Below, in pieces: positions 18,509 through 27,615 of a DNA stretch of 64,000 bases. Under the pieces are notes generated by a model. The model searched no databases. It was not told the DNA's origin and was given only the letters and a program-made list of their open reading frames with translations. Origin of the DNA: Gemmatimonadales bacterium (lineage in GTDB: Bacteria > Krumholzibacteriota > Krumholzibacteriia > LZORAL124-64-63). The translations under genes were made by a program, and so were the position numbers. Location: NCBI GenBank assembly GCA_019038745.1, contig JAHOYV010000003.1, forward strand, positions 62,001-126,000, given 5' to 3'. Positions within the stretch are counted from its first letter, which is position 1. Each line of letters starts with the position of its first letter.

Positions 18509-19096
18509 TCAACAACCCAACCCCCCGAACAAAAACTCAACAACACTGGCAGACTTGCTCTCCAGCCTCGTATTGCGATGCGATAAAATCCAGTCCGTCG
18601 CCATCTCATCCAAAACCCCGAAAATTGACTTGGCCGCAAAGACGGGATCCAAGTCGGACCGAAAATCCCCCTCCTGCTGCCCCTGGATTACAACCTGGGC
18701 CAAAATCCCCAGGTATTCCCCCACCAAAGTACGCGAAAGCTGGTCCATAAAGTGTAAACTGTGACGCAACTCGACCTGAGTGATAATGGCCAAATCCCGG
18801 TCTTGCCCCACCAGGGTCAGATGCAACTCCACGATCCGAATAAGCTTTTCCCGGGCAGAAGCCGCCTGCTCCAAGCTCGCCTTCCCCTCCGAAATGAACC
18901 GACCCATGGCCCGGTCGAAAAGGCTGAACAGCAGCTGTTCCTTGTTCTTGAAGTACAGGTAAATGGTACCGTCGGCCACCCCGGCCCGCTTGGCGATCAT
19001 GGCCACCGTGGTGGAGTGATAACCCCGTCGGGCGATCTCCACGACCGCCGCGTCCAGGATTCTCTCACGTTTACTGCCATCGCCATTACGAGCCAT
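18509..19096 (-). CDS. TetR-family repressor, FadR-like, of the fad operon
   Basis: A 195-residue TetR regulator. The N-terminal helix-turn-helix (about 10-55) reads RERILDAAVVEIARRGYHST, then MIAKRAGVADGTIYLYFKNK. The C-terminal ligand domain resembles that of acyl-CoA-responsive FadR-type TetR proteins from Bacillus and Thermus. It is divergent from fadNAE, and a perfect TGAATG-GT-CATTCA dyad overlies the likely transcription start of that operon, so it most likely represses fad genes until long-chain acyl-CoA appears. ATG 19096 is preferred over TTG 19099. The match to FadR is by context and fold; the ligand is inferred. Confidence 0.85.
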   Translation of the reverse strand: MARNGDGSKRERILDAAVVEIARRGYHSTTVAMIAKRAGVADGTIYLYFKNKEQLLFSLFDRAMGRFISEGKASLEQAASAREKLIRIVELHLTLVGQDRDLAIITQVELRHSLHFMDQLSRTLVGEYLGILAQVVIQGQQEGDFRSDLDPVFAAKSIFGVLDEMATDWILSHRNTRLESKSASVVEFLFGGLGC

Positions 19097-19240
19097 CAAA
19101 ATGAAGCCTTATTCAGAAACTTAAAGCACTGGATTCTGGGGAAGACAAGAAATAGTTCCCGAAAACCTCTCTCATTTCTCGCAATTATATCAAATTCAAA
19201 GAATTAAAACAAGTCCACAAAATTAGCAGAACTAAAGTCG

Positions 19241-19269
19241 TTGACAGATTTGCCGATACTAGGTAGAAT
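19241..19269 (+). promoter_or_regulatory. sigma70 promoter of the fadNAE operon
   Basis: TTGACA (19241-19246), a 17-base spacer, then TAGAAT (19264-19269). The -35 is perfect and the -10 is five of six. It lies 124 bp before the fadN start, and the palindromic operator begins 2 bases after the -10. Confidence 0.8.
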
Positions 19270-19271
19270 AT

Positions 19272-19285
19272 TGAATGGTCATTCA
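19272..19285. promoter_or_regulatory. probable FadR-type operator
   Basis: TGAATGGTCATTCA is a perfect 6-2-6 inverted repeat placed over the expected +1 of the fadNAE promoter. A bound repressor would block transcription initiation. Its half-site TGAATG matches the half-site of FadR-type TetR operators known from Bacillus. It is adjacent to and divergent from the TetR gene. Confidence 0.75.
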
Positions 19286-19392
19286 TTTTCCGTCTAAGGC
19301 ATTCAGCTGGGAAAACGAGGCTCAGTCAGGTATACCGTCCCCTTCGGCGGGAATTCGTCAGAAGGCGGGCAGGTCAATGAAAGGCAAGGGAA

Positions 19393-21762
19393 ATGCGCAA
19401 GCAGATCAGGAAAGTGGCGGTTCTAGGCTCCGGAGTTATGGGCAGCGCCATTGCGGCCCACTTCGCCAACGCTGGAATCCCCTCCTTAGTTTTGGACATC
19501 GTGCCCAAGGATGCGGGCGATAATCCAAAGGCCCGGAGCGCTATCGCAGCCAAGGCCGTGGCCGCCATGAAAAAGACTCGCCCCTCCCCCCTGTTCAGCG
19601 CCGACTTGATGGGCCTGATCGAGACAGGGAACTTCGAGGACGACATTTCGCGGATCAAGGAGGCCGACTGGGTCATCGAAGTGGTCAAGGAAGACATGGC
19701 GATCAAGAAGATCGTCCTGGCCAACGCCGCGCCCCACATCGCGCCTGACGCCATCTTCTCCAGCAACACTTCGGGACTGTCCCTGAGCGAGATGTCCGCC
19801 ACACTGCCCGACGACCTGAAGCCGCGGTTCATGGGCACGCACTTTTTCAACCCGCCGCGCTACATGAAACTTTTCGAATTGATTCCCGCCCCGGACACCG
19901 ATCCCGCCCTGTTCGAGTTCGTGGCCGACTTCGCCTGCAAACGCTTGGGCAAGGGCATCGTCCTGGCCAAGGACACGCCCAACTTCATCGCCAACCGCGT
20001 AGGCGTGCACGCGATGATGGCCACCGTCCAGGTAATGAACGAACTGGATCTGACGATCGAGGAAGTGGACGCGATGACCGGCCCTGCGATCGGCCGACCC
20101 AAGACCGCTACCTTCAAACTGGCCGACCTCGTAGGCTTGGACACATTCGTCCATGTGGCCGAGAACATCTATCCCCTGATTCCCGACGACGAGGCCCGCG
20201 AAACCTTCAAAGTGCCCGCCTTTATGGGCGAGATGGTGGCCAAGGGATTGCTGGGCCGAAAGAGCGGCGCCGGTTTCTATAAAATGGAGAAGAAACCGGA
20301 GAAGAAATTCTTCACCCTGGATCTGAAGACTCTTGAATATCGCGACAAGGGCAAGATCAAACTGCCCGAGATCACGGCCGCCAAATCCATCGAGGATCTG
20401 CCCGAACGGCTCCGCACCCTGGCCTTCGGCAAAGGCAAAGCCGGCCAGGCCATCTGGAAAATGATGGCTGCGAGCTTCTCCTACAGCGCCATGCGCCTGG
20501 GCGAGATCTGCGACCAGGCAGCAGAAATCGACTTGGCCGTGTGCTGGGGATTCAACTGGGACCTGGGTCCCTTCGAAGTCTGGGATGTCCTGGGTTTCCG
20601 CAAGGTAGTGGAACGAATGCGCGAAGACGGTCTGCCGCTGCCCACCTGGGTTGACGCCTTGTACGATTCGGGTGGTGAAGCCATTTACAAAATCGAAAAT
20701 GGGGCCCGGATGAGTCCCACCGCGGAACCGGGCGTCTTTGCCTCAGTCCCCGGCGACCAGCGTGTCTTCGACTTCGACATCCTGCGCACGCAGGAAAAGG
20801 AAGTCCGCCGCAACCCCGGCGCCAGCCTCATCGATTTGGGCGACGGCGTGTTGGGACTGGAATTCCATTCCAAGATGAACGCCATCGGACAAGACACCCT
20901 GAACATGGTGATGACCGCCTGCACCGAAGCCGAAAACAACTGGCAGGCGTTGGTCGTGGCCAACGGAGCGGACAACTTCTCCGTCGGCGCCAACCTCATG
21001 ATGCTGCTGATGGAGGCCATGGAAGGCAACTGGGATGACATCAACCTGATCATCCGCGCCTTCCAGACCGCCACCGGTCGATTGGAGCACTGCGGAGTCC
21101 CGGTCGTGACCGCTCCGGCTGGCTTGGCCCTGGGCGGCGGTTGCGAAATGACCATGGGCGCCAACGCCGTGCGCTGCGCCGCCGAGACCTACATCGGCTT
21201 GGTCGAGTTCGGTGCGGGCGTGATCCCCGCCGGCGGAGGCTGTCTGCGCCTGTACCAGCGCAACGTGGATCTCCTGACCGACAAACGTGACCTGCAACCG
21301 GCCTTCCGCCGGACCTTCGAGACCATCGGCATGGCCAAGGTGGCCACGAGCTGCGCCGAGGCCAAGGAACTCGGCTTCCTGCGGCCAGGCGACTCCTGGT
21401 CCATGAACCGGGACCACCTGCCAGCCGATGCCAAAGACCTGGCCTTGGCCCTGGCCCGAGGCAACTACGCCTCCCCCGGTGATGACCTGGCCATCCCGGT
21501 GATGGGAACAGCCGGTATCGGGCTGGCCGAATCGGTACTCTACAACATGAAGGAAGGTGGCTACATCTCCGCCCACGACATGAAGATCGGGATGGAGTTG
21601 GCCAACACCATCGCCGGCGGCAAGGTGCCGCCCGGAACTACCGTCACGGAGAAGGACATGCTCGATCATGAACGGGAGGGTTTCATGCGCCTGCTCGGCG
21701 AGCGCAAGACCCTCGAACGCATGGAACACATCCTGAAAACAGGCAAACCCCTGCGTAACTAA
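19393..21762 (+). CDS. fadN: 3-hydroxyacyl-CoA dehydrogenase / enoyl-CoA hydratase (FadN type)
   Basis: A 789-residue bifunctional beta-oxidation enzyme in which the dehydrogenase comes first. The NAD site GSGVMG is at residues 12-17, with catalytic His150 in MGTHFFNPPRY and Glu162. After the C-terminal dehydrogenase lobes comes an enoyl-CoA hydratase-like domain (about 485-700) with oxyanion-hole and acid/base elements (ALGGGCEMTMGA; GLVEFGAGVIPAGGG). This order and length match B. subtilis FadN (YusL), not E. coli FadB, where the hydratase comes first. It hydrates enoyl-CoA and oxidises the 3-hydroxyacyl-CoA with NAD+. First gene of fadN-fadA-fadE; AAGGG precedes the ATG. Confidence 0.95.
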   Translation: MRKQIRKVAVLGSGVMGSAIAAHFANAGIPSLVLDIVPKDAGDNPKARSAIAAKAVAAMKKTRPSPLFSADLMGLIETGNFEDDISRIKEADWVIEVVKEDMAIKKIVLANAAPHIAPDAIFSSNTSGLSLSEMSATLPDDLKPRFMGTHFFNPPRYMKLFELIPAPDTDPALFEFVADFACKRLGKGIVLAKDTPNFIANRVGVHAMMATVQVMNELDLTIEEVDAMTGPAIGRPKTATFKLADLVGLDTFVHVAENIYPLIPDDEARETFKVPAFMGEMVAKGLLGRKSGAGFYKMEKKPEKKFFTLDLKTLEYRDKGKIKLPEITAAKSIEDLPERLRTLAFGKGKAGQAIWKMMAASFSYSAMRLGEICDQAAEIDLAVCWGFNWDLGPFEVWDVLGFRKVVERMREDGLPLPTWVDALYDSGGEAIYKIENGARMSPTAEPGVFASVPGDQRVFDFDILRTQEKEVRRNPGASLIDLGDGVLGLEFHSKMNAIGQDTLNMVMTACTEAENNWQALVVANGADNFSVGANLMMLLMEAMEGNWDDINLIIRAFQTATGRLEHCGVPVVTAPAGLALGGGCEMTMGANAVRCAAETYIGLVEFGAGVIPAGGGCLRLYQRNVDLLTDKRDLQPAFRRTFETIGMAKVATSCAEAKELGFLRPGDSWSMNRDHLPADAKDLALALARGNYASPGDDLAIPVMGTAGIGLAESVLYNMKEGGYISAHDMKIGMELANTIAGGKVPPGTTVTEKDMLDHEREGFMRLLGERKTLERMEHILKTGKPLRN

Positions 21763-21789
21763 CGGACCTGAAGGTGGAAGGAGAATGAG

Positions 21790-22974
21790 ATGAGAGAAGT
21801 CGTCGTAGCCGCCGCCCGAAGGACCGCCACCGGGAAGGCTCTCAGAGGAACGTTGCGTCACACTCGCCCCGATGATCTGGGTGCGGCCGTGGTAAAAGCC
21901 ATCCTGGATACCCATCCGAACATGGATCCTGCCCGAGTGGGTGATGTGATCATGGGTTGTGCGATGCCGGAAGGCGAGCAGGGCATGAACGTGGGCCGCA
22001 ACATCGCGTTGATGGCCGGACTGCCCGTTTCGGTTCCCGGGATTACCGTCAATCGCTTCTGCTGTTCGGGTCTGGAAACCATCAACTACGGAGCCCTGCA
22101 GATCGCCGCCGGACAAAGTGACATCGTCATCGCCGGCGGGGTCGAGAGCATGTCCATGATCCCGATGGGCGGGTTGCGATATCTGCCCAACCCGGGAGTC
22201 GCGGCGGAAGATCCGCAAACCCTGACGAACATGGGAATTACCGCCGAGAAGCTGGTCGAGCGGGATGAAATCAGTCGCGAGGCCCAGGACGAGTTCGCAT
22301 ACCACAGCAACATGAAAGCCGTCGCGGCCATCAAAGAGGGTCGTTTCGCGGACGAAATCGTTTCGGTCATGGCCCAGCTTCCCGCCAAGGCCAAGAACGG
22401 GCGACCGACCAGCCAGGAAGTGGAGTTCAAGGTGGACGAAGGCCCCCGCGCCGACACCACCGTCCAGACCCTGGGAAAACTGCGGCCCGCCTTCAAGCAG
22501 GGCGGTACGGTAACGGCCGGCAACAGCAGTCAGATGAGCGACGGCGCAGCCGCGGCCCTGCTCTGTACTCCTGAAATCGCCGCCGAGATCGGGGCTACTC
22601 CTCTGGCCCGTTTCGTGGGCTACGCCGTAGCCGGCGTGAAGCCGGAGATCATGGGCATCGGCCCGGTCGAGGCGATACCCAAGGTCATGGCCCAGACCGG
22701 CCTGACCCTCGAGCAGATGAACGTCATCGAGTTGAACGAGGCCTTTGCAGCCCAGAGCCTGGCGGTACTGAAAAACATCGGGCTGGATCCGCAGGACGAA
22801 CGCATCAACGCCAACGGAGGCGCCATCGCCCTGGGTCATCCCCTGGGCTGCACCGGCGCCAAATTGACGGCCACCGCCCTGCACGAGTTGAAACGTCGCG
22901 GCGGCAAATACGCCCTGGTCACGATGTGCATCGGCACCGGCATGGGAGCCGCCGGAATTTTCGAGGCGATTTAA
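21790..22974 (+). CDS. fadA: acetyl-CoA acyltransferase (3-ketoacyl-CoA thiolase)
   Basis: A 394-residue type I thiolase that cleaves 3-ketoacyl-CoA with CoA to give acetyl-CoA and a shortened acyl-CoA. The nucleophilic cysteine is in NRFCCSG (Cys91). The other catalytic elements are NEAFAAQ (Asn in place of the more common His) and [10 protein letters not shown] with its His and second Cys near the C-terminus, and the terminal glycine loop CIGTGMGAA is intact. It lies 27 bp after fadN with GGAAGGAG upstream, and 73 bp before fadE. The operon order is that of the Bacillus fadNAE operon. Confidence 0.95.
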   Translation: MREVVVAAARRTATGKALRGTLRHTRPDDLGAAVVKAILDTHPNMDPARVGDVIMGCAMPEGEQGMNVGRNIALMAGLPVSVPGITVNRFCCSGLETINYGALQIAAGQSDIVIAGGVESMSMIPMGGLRYLPNPGVAAEDPQTLTNMGITAEKLVERDEISREAQDEFAYHSNMKAVAAIKEGRFADEIVSVMAQLPAKAKNGRPTSQEVEFKVDEGPRADTTVQTLGKLRPAFKQGGTVTAGNSSQMSDGAAAALLCTPEIAAEIGATPLARFVGYAVAGVKPEIMGIGPVEAIPKVMAQTGLTLEQMNVIELNEAFAAQSLAVLKNIGLDPQDERINANGGAIALGHPLGCTGAKLTATALHELKRRGGKYALVTMCIGTGMGAAGIFEAI

Positions 22975-23047
22975 CGGAAAGCAACGGTACATAACGAGCG
23001 GACCGGCCCCACGCCGGAGATCCTGATTTCTTGAAGGAGAGATAAAG

Positions 23048-24838
23048 ATGGCTGATAAAAAATATCCGACCGGCGGGGAGTTCCTCTTGAGCCAGACCGC
23101 CCCGGAAGACGTCTTCACTCCCGAAGACTTCGATGAAAACCAGCGAATGTTCTCCACGACCGTGGACGGCTTCGTGGAACAGGTCATCGTTCCGGTCCAG
23201 GACGACCTGGAATACAAGGGCAAAACCGAATTGGGCAAAGAGTTGCTCCTGAAGGCAGCCGAAACCGGATTATTAATGGTGGATGTGCCCGAAGCCTTCG
23301 GCGGCATGGGAAGCAACAAGGCCACTATCATGCTGGTCAGCGAACGAATGGCCGCTGCCGGCAGCTTCGCCGTCACCCACGGCGCCCAATCCGGCATCGG
23401 CACGCTGCCCATCGTCTACTTCGGTACCGACGAGCAGAAACAGAAATATCTGCCAGTCATCGCCAGTGGCGAACTCCTTTCCTGCTACGCATTGACCGAA
23501 ACCGGCAGCGGCAGCGACGCCCTTGCCGCGGCCACCACGGCCAAGCTCAGCGAGGACGGATCCCATTACGTGCTGAACGGCAGCAAGCAGTTCATCACCA
23601 ACGCCGGCTACGCCGACATCTGCATCATGTTCGCCAAGATCGACGGGGAGCATTTCACAGGCTTCATCGTAGACCTTCATGCCGACGGCATCACCATCGG
23701 GGCCGAGGAGCACAAGATGGGCATCAAGGGCTCCTCCACCTGCGCCATTACCCTGGAAGACGTCAAGGTTCCGACCGGCGACCTCTTGGGCGAAATCGGC
23801 CGGGGCCACGTGATCGCCTTCAACATCCTGAACGTGGGCCGCTTCAAGCTGGGCGCCAGCTCATTGGGCGGTATGAAGATGGCAATGAAGGCCGCCGTGC
23901 CCTACACCAAGGAGCGTCATCAATTCGGTCAACCCCTGAGCAACTTCGGATTGATCCGGAGCAAAATCGCGGACGTCATGGCCAAGGGTTTTCTGGCCGA
24001 GTCCATGGTGTATCGCACCGCGGGGCTACTGGACGTGGCCATCGACACCCTGGACAAATCCGATCCCGGTTACGACCTGGCCAGTATCCTCCAGGTGGAG
24101 GAATTCAGTATCGAGTGCTCGATCATCAAGGTCTTCGCCAGCGAAGCGATGGCCCTGGCCGCCGAAGAGGGCGTGCAGATGTTGGGTGGCTATGGATACT
24201 GCTCCGAGTATCCCCTGGAACGCTACTATCGCGACGAGCGCATCAACCGCATCTTCGAAGGCACGAATGAAATCAACCGCATGATCGTGCCCGGTATGAT
24301 CATGAAGAAGGCCATGAAGGGCGAGTTGCCTTTCCTGCAGGCGGCCATGGCGGTAGCCGATGAGATGACCGGCCTGCCGTCGTTCGCCGAGCCGGGTGAG
24401 CCCGAATTTCTCGAGGATGAGGGCAAGATGGTGGAGAGCATGAAGAAGGTCGTCCTGGCCGTACTGGGTTTGGCCGCCCAGAAGTTCGGTAAGGGTTTGA
24501 AGGACCAGCAAGAGGTACTGGCCGACTGCGCAGACATCATCATCGAGACCTATGCCTGCGAAAGCGGTGTCCTGCGCACCTTGAAAAAAGCGGCGGCCGA
24601 TGGCGAAGAAGCGGCCGCGGGCATGGCGGACATGCTGGCGCTCTACGTCAACGACGCCATGGACCACGTAGGGATTTTGGCCCGCAATGTTCTTTCGGCC
24701 ACGGTTGAGGGTGACGAATTGCGGACCTATCAGGCCGGTCTGCGCCGCCTGACCAAGCACGACGGCGTGAACCGCTCAAAGCTGCACGACGCCATCGCCC
24801 AGCGGGTGATCGATGCTGATGGATGGACGGTGGGATAG
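23048..24838 (+). CDS. fadE: acyl-CoA dehydrogenase (FadE type)
   Basis: A 596-residue FAD-dependent acyl-CoA dehydrogenase catalysing the first step of beta-oxidation, dehydrogenation to trans-2-enoyl-CoA. It has YALTETGSGSDA (FAD/substrate loop), NGSKQFITNAGYAD, KMGIKGSSTC and, near residue 410, the loop FEGTNEINR. A C-terminal extension of about 180 helical residues distinguishes this from short 380-residue dehydrogenases and matches FadE of Bacillus (about 594). GAAGGAGA precedes the ATG. It is the last gene of the operon and is followed by a strong terminator. No ETF genes occur in the window, so the electron acceptor flavoprotein is elsewhere. Confidence 0.95.
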   Translation: MADKKYPTGGEFLLSQTAPEDVFTPEDFDENQRMFSTTVDGFVEQVIVPVQDDLEYKGKTELGKELLLKAAETGLLMVDVPEAFGGMGSNKATIMLVSERMAAAGSFAVTHGAQSGIGTLPIVYFGTDEQKQKYLPVIASGELLSCYALTETGSGSDALAAATTAKLSEDGSHYVLNGSKQFITNAGYADICIMFAKIDGEHFTGFIVDLHADGITIGAEEHKMGIKGSSTCAITLEDVKVPTGDLLGEIGRGHVIAFNILNVGRFKLGASSLGGMKMAMKAAVPYTKERHQFGQPLSNFGLIRSKIADVMAKGFLAESMVYRTAGLLDVAIDTLDKSDPGYDLASILQVEEFSIECSIIKVFASEAMALAAEEGVQMLGGYGYCSEYPLERYYRDERINRIFEGTNEINRMIVPGMIMKKAMKGELPFLQAAMAVADEMTGLPSFAEPGEPEFLEDEGKMVESMKKVVLAVLGLAAQKFGKGLKDQQEVLADCADIIIETYACESGVLRTLKKAAADGEEAAAGMADMLALYVNDAMDHVGILARNVLSATVEGDELRTYQAGLRRLTKHDGVNRSKLHDAIAQRVIDADGWTVG

Positions 24839-24862
24839 ATACTGACCTGCTGGAATGGGGAT

Positions 24863-24893
24863 CGGCCTCCGGGGTTTCTCGGAGGCCGCTTTT
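24863..24893 (+). terminator. Rho-independent terminator of fadNAE
   Basis: CGGCCTCCG, an 8-base loop, CGGAGGCCG, then CTTTTCATTTT. A 9-bp GC-rich stem with a T-rich tail 24 bp after the fadE stop. Confidence 0.85.
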
Positions 24894-25104
24894 CATTTTG
24901 AACATTCCACTTGGCCCTACGGCCCAGATCCTGCTACAGTGCTCCCTGGTGAGGGGAAGGACGGTGTCTTGAGGAAAAACCGGAAAACATGGGTAGCAAT
25001 CGGGTGAAATGAGGCAATTTATTCTGCCCGCACCCGCTCTCCCAATGACAGTTTTCCGAAATTGCACCGCCCCCATCACTGAATTTGAACCTGGAGGGAT
25101 CCTC

Positions 25105-25965
25105 ATGAAACAGACACTCGGCGGAAACTACAAAGCACTACTGATCCTGATCTTCGGCTTGGCCCTTGGCCTGTTGGTTGGTTGTTCCGGAGACGGTGAT
25201 CTGTTGTCTCCCGATGACACGGCGGTCATGAATGTCCCCCTTGATAAAGCCGGCAACTCCCCGCGTGCCTCAGCCGACGATGCCGTCGCCTTCGACGATA
25301 TAATTCTGGTAGTTACGGAGATCTCGATTTACCGTGCCAGTGACGATTCCGAGGACGGCTGGTACAGCTTGGACATCTGGCCGACCGAATACAATCTCCA
25401 GGACCTAACCCTCGGTATCAGCGCTCTCATCGCCGATATTGAATCACCGGCTGGAACCTACGATCAAATCCGCCTGCTCCTGAGCGAGGGAAGTTACATC
25501 GTAATCGATGGTCAGAGTTTCGATCTATTCATTCCCTCGGGTCTGAGTAGAGGGATCCAGATCCAACACGACTTTGAAATCATAGAGGGCGAGGAATACT
25601 CGGCCGCTCTGGAAGTCGACGCGGCCGGTTCGGTGAAGGTCACCGGCAAGGAACGTTACACCCTGCAACCCGTACTCATCGTCCAGGAGACCGTGATTGA
25701 CACGAACGGCACCATCATCGGGGTTGTTATTCCTGTTGATGCCGAGGCCTGGATTTGGACAATGGTCGGTTCCGAGATGGTGAGCACCTACGCCGATTTG
25801 GAAACCGGCGAGTTCACTCTCTGGCCCATACCGGCAGGCACCTACACCCTGAACTTCGTACCCAAAGAGGGGACCTACCCTCAAATGAGTTTGACCGACA
25901 TTGAGGTTATCGCCGGCGAGACCACCGATATCGATGTCATCAATCTTTTCGGCCCCGTTAAGTAG
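25105..25965 (+). CDS. exported lipoprotein with DUF4382-like and carboxypeptidase-regulatory-like domains
   Basis: A 286-residue lipoprotein. The signal peptide ends in lipobox LVGC (Cys near 28), followed by a Ser/Asp linker. The middle (about 65-200) looks like DUF4382: DDIILVVTEISIYRA, LGISALIADIESPAGTYDQI and a later ALEVDAAGSVKVTGKERYTL. The final 80 residues form a small beta-sandwich of the carboxypeptidase-regulatory type (ADLETGEFTLWPIPAGTYTL). ATG 25105 is chosen because GGAGG lies 7-12 bases upstream and a proper lipoprotein signal starts there. A frame open from 25009 would add 32 atypical residues. It stands alone between two terminators. Function unknown; no enzyme motif seen. 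Confidence 0.8.
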   Translation: MKQTLGGNYKALLILIFGLALGLLVGCSGDGDLLSPDDTAVMNVPLDKAGNSPRASADDAVAFDDIILVVTEISIYRASDDSEDGWYSLDIWPTEYNLQDLTLGISALIADIESPAGTYDQIRLLLSEGSYIVIDGQSFDLFIPSGLSRGIQIQHDFEIIEGEEYSAALEVDAAGSVKVTGKERYTLQPVLIVQETVIDTNGTIIGVVIPVDAEAWIWTMVGSEMVSTYADLETGEFTLWPIPAGTYTLNFVPKEGTYPQMSLTDIEVIAGETTDIDVINLFGPVK

Positions 25966-25994
25966 GCCGGAACCCGACCATTTGACCAGATAAC

Positions 25995-26026
25995 ACGAAG
26001 GCCCGGGGGAATCCCCGGGCCTTCGT
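25995..26026 (+). terminator. strong hairpin terminator
   Basis: A 14-bp perfect stem, ACGAAGGCCCGGGG / CCCCGGGCCTTCGT, with loop GAAT. It follows the lipoprotein by 30 bp and is followed by CGATTAAAT rather than a T-run. Because the stem is symmetric it could also serve the convergent PLP enzyme gene. Confidence 0.7.
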
Positions 26027-26110
26027 CGATTAAATGAAATGCAGCCTGCTGGAGGTTCTCCTCCCCACGGTTGCAAAAACGCTCAATGAACAAATCAAGT
26101 GTTCATCAAA

Positions 26111-27334
26111 CTATTCGGCCAACCCCACCTCGATCAGGGCTCTTTTCATTTGCTCGATTCGTACGGACAAACTCCCGCTCAGACCGATTGAAACCCGAAC
26201 AAGACCTGGTGACAGACCCATTTTTCGTTGCTCATCTTCCGAAATTTCGGAAGAGGTCGAGGAACCGGGACACGACAGCAGAGTGTCGTAATAACCAAGA
26301 GAGACTGCGATGATGCCGAACTTTTCCTGGTTCTGCAAAACAGACATCAGGTGTTCCGCTTTTTTCAATGTCTGGCAGTCAACGGTCAAAAGACCGCCGT
26401 ATCCGTAGGACTCGTTCACGAGTGAACTGATCAACTCATGTTGCGGATGGGATTTTAGTCCGGGATAGGAAATCGCCACTCCCATTTCGGCCATTGCTTC
26501 GGCGATGGCCAGCGTTCGCCGGGAATGCTCTCTCATGCGCAGGGGCAACAGGGGTAATCGTTGGGCAATATCAAAAGCCACCCGGGAATCCATGGCCGGT
26601 CCCAGGAGCATTGCTCGGCCTTTGTGCAGGTCCATGAGCTCAAAAATAAAGTTCTTGTCGGCCAGAACCGCTCCGCCCATTAGGTCACTTGCGCCATTTA
26701 TAAACTTGGTCAATGAATATAGAACTACATCCGCGCCCAGCTCTTTTGCCGAGATCATAACGGGAGTGAAGGTGTTATCGACAACCAATTTCACATCGTG
26801 CTCCCGGGCAAGTTTCGACAGCGCCGGAAGATCAGCAATATTCAGCTTGGGGTTCCCCATTGTTTCAACGTAGATCATTTTGGTTTCCGGCCTGATGGCT
26901 GCTTCAACAGCACCGAGATCGGTAGGATCGACAAAGGTCGATTCAATGCCCATCTCCGGCAGAACTTCCTTGATGAAGGCATGGGTACCGCCATAAATGG
27001 TATTGCTGGACACAAGGTGCGACCCCAGTTTACAAATCTGAAGGATGGTCACCGTTATCGCACCCATTCCCGTTGCGGTACAGATTCCAGCCTCGGTCCC
27101 TTCCATGGCGGACAAATATCGGGATAATACATTCACAGTAGGATTAAAGTGGCGGCTATAAAGGAAGCAACCTCCCATTTCCGGATTTTTTTCTCCCGCG
27201 AAAATCTCAGGCATCGTACCGGGCTCAAGCACCGAGAATGTAGACGAACGTTCGATGGAAGGAACAACGCCCCCATGCTCACCAAACACTCTCCTTGTTT
27301 CGACCATGGCCTGTTCAGGATCAAATCTTCGCAT
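26111..27334 (-). CDS. trans-sulfuration-family PLP enzyme (methionine gamma-lyase / cystathionine gamma-synthase like)
   Basis: A 407-residue fold-type I PLP enzyme of the Cys/Met metabolism family. PLP-anchoring features are present: YSR (59-61), VVDNTF (Asp186) and the Schiff-base lysine Lys210 in YSLTKFINGASDLMGG. The C-terminal sequence VRVSIGLSGS is family-typical. Close homologues are variously annotated as methionine gamma-lyase, cystathionine gamma-lyase or O-acetylhomoserine sulfhydrylase; sequence inspection alone does not settle the substrate. ATG 27334 is chosen because GGAGG stands upstream. TTG at 27379 would add 15 residues. Monocistronic, with no sulfur-metabolism partners nearby. 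Confidence 0.85.
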   Translation of the reverse strand: MRRFDPEQAMVETRRVFGEHGGVVPSIERSSTFSVLEPGTMPEIFAGEKNPEMGGCFLYSRHFNPTVNVLSRYLSAMEGTEAGICTATGMGAITVTILQICKLGSHLVSSNTIYGGTHAFIKEVLPEMGIESTFVDPTDLGAVEAAIRPETKMIYVETMGNPKLNIADLPALSKLAREHDVKLVVDNTFTPVMISAKELGADVVLYSLTKFINGASDLMGGAVLADKNFIFELMDLHKGRAMLLGPAMDSRVAFDIAQRLPLLPLRMREHSRRTLAIAEAMAEMGVAISYPGLKSHPQHELISSLVNESYGYGGLLTVDCQTLKKAEHLMSVLQNQEKFGIIAVSLGYYDTLLSCPGSSTSSEISEDEQRKMGLSPGLVRVSIGLSGSLSVRIEQMKRALIEVGLAE

Positions 27335-27615
27335 ACCCTGCCTCCGTCCATTTCCGAGCTGTTTTATGGGATTATTCAAGTTGATTCGATACTAATAATA
27401 TGATTGTAAACTGGATTTTTCAAAAGCCTAATTGGGTGAACACAGGGCACTTTTCGAGGGTGGCCAATATTTGCAAGGGGTCAATATTTCATTTTCACCC
27501 GGCATTGTGGCCACCTCTGAGCCAGGAGGGCCTGGGCAGACTGAACCTGACCATCCCATGGAATCTGGCGGTGTTTAGTTGAATGATTCCATCGGAGGAC
27601 AAAGACAGACAATGA

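Noticed and set aside
20743-23412. Very long (889-codon) open frame on the minus strand across fadN, fadA and fadE
   Set aside because: It has no recognisable domain and runs antisense to three intact enzymes. GC-rich codon bias of the sense genes explains the lack of stops.
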